64,000 nucleotides of DNA, taken from contig CM034102.1 in NCBI GenBank assembly GCA_019914945.1, positions 13,009,501 to 13,073,500 on the forward strand, in the 5' to 3' direction. Below the pieces are notes generated by a model, which had not been told where the DNA came from, did no database searches, and worked only from the letters and a program-made list of their open reading frames with translations. Made by a program: the position numbers and the translations under genes. The DNA comes from Typha latifolia (Eukaryota; Streptophyta; Magnoliopsida; Poales; Typhaceae). Shown here piece by piece: positions 59,803 to 64,000 of this stretch. How positions within the stretch are numbered: position 1 is the stretch's first letter; every line of letters starts with the position of its first letter.

Positions 59803-62122
59803 GGTGGGAGTTTTCCTTCTGAGCTGCTACAGTTTTTGGTCTATGATTTTAACGGAGCTTTTTGTAATTGTGGTAGTAATTTACTAATCTACAAAATCTT
59901 CCTAGCTTCTTTTTTTCAGTTCTTTGTTATCCCCTTGTTATCACCTTTTGTATTAAGTTCTGCATGACATTACAGTTTCCTCGTCGCACCTGTGGTGTGC
60001 AATATGGGATAAGTCCCTTTATCATGGTTCTGTAATGGCAAGGAAAAAGTTGCCCCCTTGTTTCTTGAGTTTGTCTTCCAACCAAACAGTAGAAACTTGG
60101 TAAGGATATGGTGTTCCCTTATTCACTGATAAAAAGATGCACCCACCCATTTTAGATCCACTTTTTTCTTTCATTCAACTGAACAAGGCCTCAAGGTGTT
60201 ATTGATAGGCCTTAAGGGGGGCCTTGGTACACAAATAGCAGGGGAAGACATTCTTTGGAAGCTCTATTTGCATTCCTCTATATCAAGGTCAAAGTTCAAT
60301 ATCTTGCAGTTGTTGTGTTCATACTTCAATAAAATTTTGTGTAGATTACTCAGCTTCTCACAAAATTACTGACCCAATGTAGCAATTAATAAGTCACACG
60401 ACCTCTTTTTAAGGCTATCAGATAAAGGCTATCAGATGATTCGTCTGCAAAACAGTCTAAAAAATGCAAGCTGCAGATAAAGGCATCTGTTTGTGGTGAT
60501 ATAGTTGTGCTTCTGAATTTATTACTCATATTTAGTAGGTAAGCTAGAAATATGAGGTACTAGTAGTATTTCTTTAGTGATTAGAAACTGCCAGATTATT
60601 GGACACAGTTGTGTCGATTGCAAGGTTATATTGTTGCTTTTTTTCTTGCAAATCTGAAATACAAGGGACCACAGTAGTAAAGCACTATGTAGTCTACTGC
60701 TTATCAATGCTTTTTTGTACTGAGTTTGTGACCTGAAAGCATTATACTCCAACATTTGTTGGTTCCTTTCTGCTTTATTTTGGTAGATTTGTTGGCATCT
60801 CTTCTTAAGAAGAACAATATAGTAGATAGTAATTCTAGTTTTGTTGTCGAAATTGGCATTTATGGTACTGTCTGTTGGATTGCTATACTTTGTTGACTTG
60901 TGTAATGGCATATGTGATTCTCAAAATTAATGTTGATGCAGCCAATCTGGCAAATTGCAAGTTACTGATTATGAGTGGTGGGGGGTACCAAAAGAATGAC
61001 TCCATCAAATGCTCTATCTAAATTCTATTCTCATGTATTTGATGTGAGATCACTTGTAGCTTGACTGTAATATATGTCAACTCCCACAGGAAGTATGAGT
61101 AGCTAAGATTCTTTGTGTTAACTGATGCGATTACTTGGTGATGTATGCGTAAATGCTAATCATATTGTTTCTTATATGAAGTTAGAGATATCTTTGGCCT
61201 ACTCCAATTCAGGAACTTTTGGTAAATCATCTGAGTGTTGTTTGAGTCAGGTAGGTCTATATTCATAGAAAGAAGGTAGTGCTTTGTTCTGGTGGATTCT
61301 TGTTTTGTTGTAATGTGAAAGATGAAGAGGTGTTTTTGTATTACCCCATGCTTCTCTTCTTCTTTGTTCTTTTGTGTCAGAAGAGAGTAGTCTTAATTCA
61401 CAACAGAAGAGAAGGTTCAAACAGAAGTGGCACCAATTACAACCAATTGAAACTAGAAAGACATAAAATAAAATCTGGATGTTAAGTGGCTTTATAATAA
61501 TTATCAGAAACAAAGAAAGTTTTAAAATAATTCATTTGGTGGTCACCTAATTGCTAATGTCAATCAGATTGTCAAATGGTGGAATGATATTACAACGACG
61601 GTTTTACTTCAAAAGATGATTCATTTTGTTGTAAAATGACACAAAACAATACAGAAAAGACAAAGCTACCTCTAGATGTATTATTCATCCAACATGCAGA
61701 TGCTGAGTCAAATATACTTTGTTATTTCTAAGCAGTGGATTTGTCACAATAGTAAACCCTTGTGTTTACTGTAAATTTCCACTTAATAGGTAATATCCTT
61801 TGAATTTTCTTTTTCCAACACACTGTCTGTGCGAATAATGTTAGGAAAACTTGCTTCCATTTCGACAAACATTTATTACAGTCTAACTATGAATTGCACA
61901 TGACTAAAAAGAAAGAAAGAAAAGAAAGAAAGAAAGATCCATATGTTAGGGAAGCAACATCATTTTTATTGATTTCTTATTTGCCTAATCTACAGGACAG
62001 AAACAAATGATGAACAGATAAAAATAGCAAAGTAGCAGAGTTCAGATACAAAAGATCACTTAAAACAACTGAGTCATAACATGACACCATGATAGAACCA
62101 CAACTGCAAATTTCCTTTGATC

Positions 62123-64000
62123 CTAAGTTTGCCTTCTATTGTCCAGCTTGGACAATTGCTTTATCACATTTCTTGCGTGTCGATCCAACAAAAGAGTCTT
62201 AGGAAGATGTCTGATGCGCGAAGCCAATCGGTCGTAGAGATGCTGGTGCTGTTTGTAGGAAAAGAAAACAAAATTCGTTACATAAGTAAACTTAGAATGC
62301 AAGAAGAAGAAGAAGAACAACAACAACAAGAATTCGAGTTAGTAACCTGTAGGGTACAACGTTCCAGTGCTGTTTGAATTACATAATTTCCATATGCATC
62401 TCTTATAATCATGTTGAGTTCTTCATCTTCCAACTCTACCAGGTTCCAAAAGAGTATGATACCCGCCGACGATTGAAGGCATTTTTGCACAACATAGCTT
62501 GCAAATCTATGCGTCGATAGCGTTTCGAGATTTTTCGCGACTTGCTCACAGATCATTCTAGTAGCATTTGGCTCCTCAAGAGCAACAACACACTGAATGA
62601 CATAATTCCTACAAATATGAGCAGAAACTATTAGCTATCATCCTTGTATCTCAGAGCTACTAGCAAACCAGCATTACTAAATTTTGCCTACTCAAATTTA
62701 CCCGCATGTGTCCTGTGAAAATCTAGTTGTATGCTTCACTACTTCCTTCAATATCTCCTCTCTCTGCAGACCTTTGGAGAAATTGATACACAGCTCCAGA
62801 GAAAAGCAACCTTTGTTCTCTGATGTTGCTAACTCACTGCAATACCTCACAGCAGCCTCAAACAGAAACTATTACCCCAAAAAAAAAAAAATCGTCACTA
62901 TATATATATAATATATATCTACTATCTTTTGTATAGAAATCTATGGGATGAGGTGAAAATTTTACCATATTCTGTGCATATGTGAGGCGGTTGAGACAGT
63001 AATCCACCAGAGACGAGGCAGTTGCATGGATCATTAGATCCAAGATCCTGAAACTGAGAGCAGTGGTGAGATGATGGATTAACCCATTCTGTTTCTTGAC
63101 CGCCTCAATCAGCTTCTTGATGGAGGCAACGCTGCAGAGAAAGGAAGAGATTAAACACGCAACATGATCAGGTTTCTATCAAAGGTGAAGCAAATTGATT
63201 GAATGATTGTTTCAATCATCATTAAGCATTACCCACAACTCTTTCTAGCCAGATAATGCAGTCGCATAGGATTGAGGGCCAGCGTGAAGACGATGAGGCG
63301 GTGCTCGTCGTAGCCGCAGACCTGCAGTAGCTTGTCGAAGAGACGAGATCCGGATGTATCTTCCATGATCAGAACCAGTGAAGGGAGTATTCCAGCGAAT
63401 ATGCTCCTCCGAAACTCCTCATCTCCTTCATCCAAAAGGCTGCAGAGGTGTTTCGAGTCTTCTTCCGAGGTTGCTAACGCGAGGCTCATCCCCCCGCCAA
63501 GGACCGCCGCCCGTATCCTCTCCTTGGACACCGCATCGCGGGCCTCCGTCGTCGAATTCTCTGTGGATCCCATTTGACGTATGATAGCTCTCTGTGCTTC
63601 AATTGCTGCTCTTCGCATGATCTCGGGGCTATAATTACCATAGGAAATAGGATGGGTAGCGTGGAAGGCAAAGCCATTGCTGAAGCCACCACGACCGTGA
63701 CCGCTACTGCTCGCTTCTAGACGGCAACTAGTGCTTTTAAGAGTCGGCGGTACCAGGGAAGTCGACGCGCCGGGATCGCCACCGGCAATTCCGAAGTCGC
63801 TCAACAAGGCATTGAGGCACTCAAGGCCGCTCTTTTCGCCAACGGAACTGCTAGAGGCGGCAAGCGAGGCGCTTCCGAGCAGTCCCGCGGTGCTGGGAGA
63901 AGCCGAACTCGATCGCCGGATGGATTGCCGAATCGTAGGAGTAGTCGTGGGCGGGACCAGGGGAGTGGACGACGACGCATTGGGATGGTTGAAGCCAGGA
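62123..64000 (-). CDS. Pumilio RNA-binding protein, 5' end outside the window
   Basis: Minus-strand exons are 64000-63233 (partial), 63131-62966, 62868-62702, 62608-62347 and 62248-62123 with the TAG stop; all joins are in frame, giving 495 visible residues. The N-terminal part is rich in Ser, Thr, Pro and Gly and probably disordered. Puf repeats begin near the FDKLLQVCGYDEHRL segment and continue through MIHATASSLVDYCL, CGNYVIQCVVALEE, HRFASYVVQKCL and AYGNYVIQTALERC, ending with RHARNVIKQLSKLDN. Puf repeats bind 3' UTR sequence and usually repress or destabilise mRNA. Canonical Pumilio has eight repeats; the early ones here are diverged, as in the APUM7-12 group of Arabidopsis (assignment to that group is inference). 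No disruption is seen, and the frame stays open to the window edge. Confidence 0.9.
62897..62918. repeat. Short TA-rich tract in a Pumilio intron
   Basis: TA dinucleotides next to a poly-A run (62879-62891) lie inside the 97-bp intron 62869-62965. The poly-A reads as the T-rich polypyrimidine tract of the minus-strand acceptor. Confidence 0.7.

Larger units (their letters stand above)
59097..62122. other. Intergenic region between converging FRIGIDA-like and Pumilio genes
   Basis: About 3 kb without a gene. It contains the FRIGIDA-like 3' UTR, a 53-bp tandem duplication, a LINE-type RNase H remnant and AT-rich sequence. Both flanking genes end here, so 3' UTRs from each strand probably share the spacer. 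Confidence 0.6.

Overview
The window is a gene-containing stretch of a plant nuclear genome. All recognisable genes are eukaryotic, with GT-AG introns, AT-rich introns and intergenic DNA, and plant-type families: a plant LPAT2-type acyltransferase, plant cytosolic methionyl-tRNA synthetase, MO25, a FRIGIDA-like protein and a plant Pumilio. Protein sequence style, the large introns (up to 6.5 kb) and an Au-type SINE fit a monocot, perhaps a palm; the species is inference. I see no bacterial or organellar genes, no rRNA or tRNA genes and no CRISPR array.

Layout. (1) 2854-13097, + strand: ER lysophosphatidic acid acyltransferase, 10 coding exons recognised. Intron 7 holds a 915-bp solo LTR with a 5-bp target duplication. 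(2) About 14035-14891: a MITE-like element between genes. (3) 15408-23798, +: cytosolic methionyl-tRNA synthetase, 17 exons, with a 604-bp hAT-type MITE in intron 14. (4) 25987-38262, +: MO25/CAB39-like scaffold protein, 11 exons. Its 6.5-kb intron 5 contains a decayed 3.7-kb hAT DNA transposon, and intron 8 contains a SINE. (5) 42953-44050, +: single-exon C2-domain protein. (6) 50516-52293, - strand: hnRNP-type protein with two RRMs and a Gly/Ser/Tyr/Asn-rich tail. (7) 55964-59096, +: FRIGIDA-like protein, 3 exons, with a TATA box and telomere-repeat-like boxes in the leader. (8) 62123 to the window end, -: Pumilio RNA-binding protein, 5' end missing.

The genes do not form a pathway; they are independent housekeeping or regulatory genes (membrane lipid synthesis, translation, kinase scaffolding, RNA binding, flowering-related factor). 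The remaining sequence is AT-rich intergenic DNA with dinucleotide arrays, MITEs, a LINE RNase H fragment and unassigned repeats.

I did not find a convincing undescribed biological system. The most notable items are the solo LTR carrying arrays of a palindromic 12-mer, the intronic hAT element whose transposase has decayed largely by stop codons, two GC-AG introns supported by reading frame and conserved protein sequence, a SINE with a duplicated 3' half, and an unassigned repeat built on an AACGCTGA palindrome. Exon boundaries were read by eye from splice signals, frame and family knowledge, with no transcript evidence.
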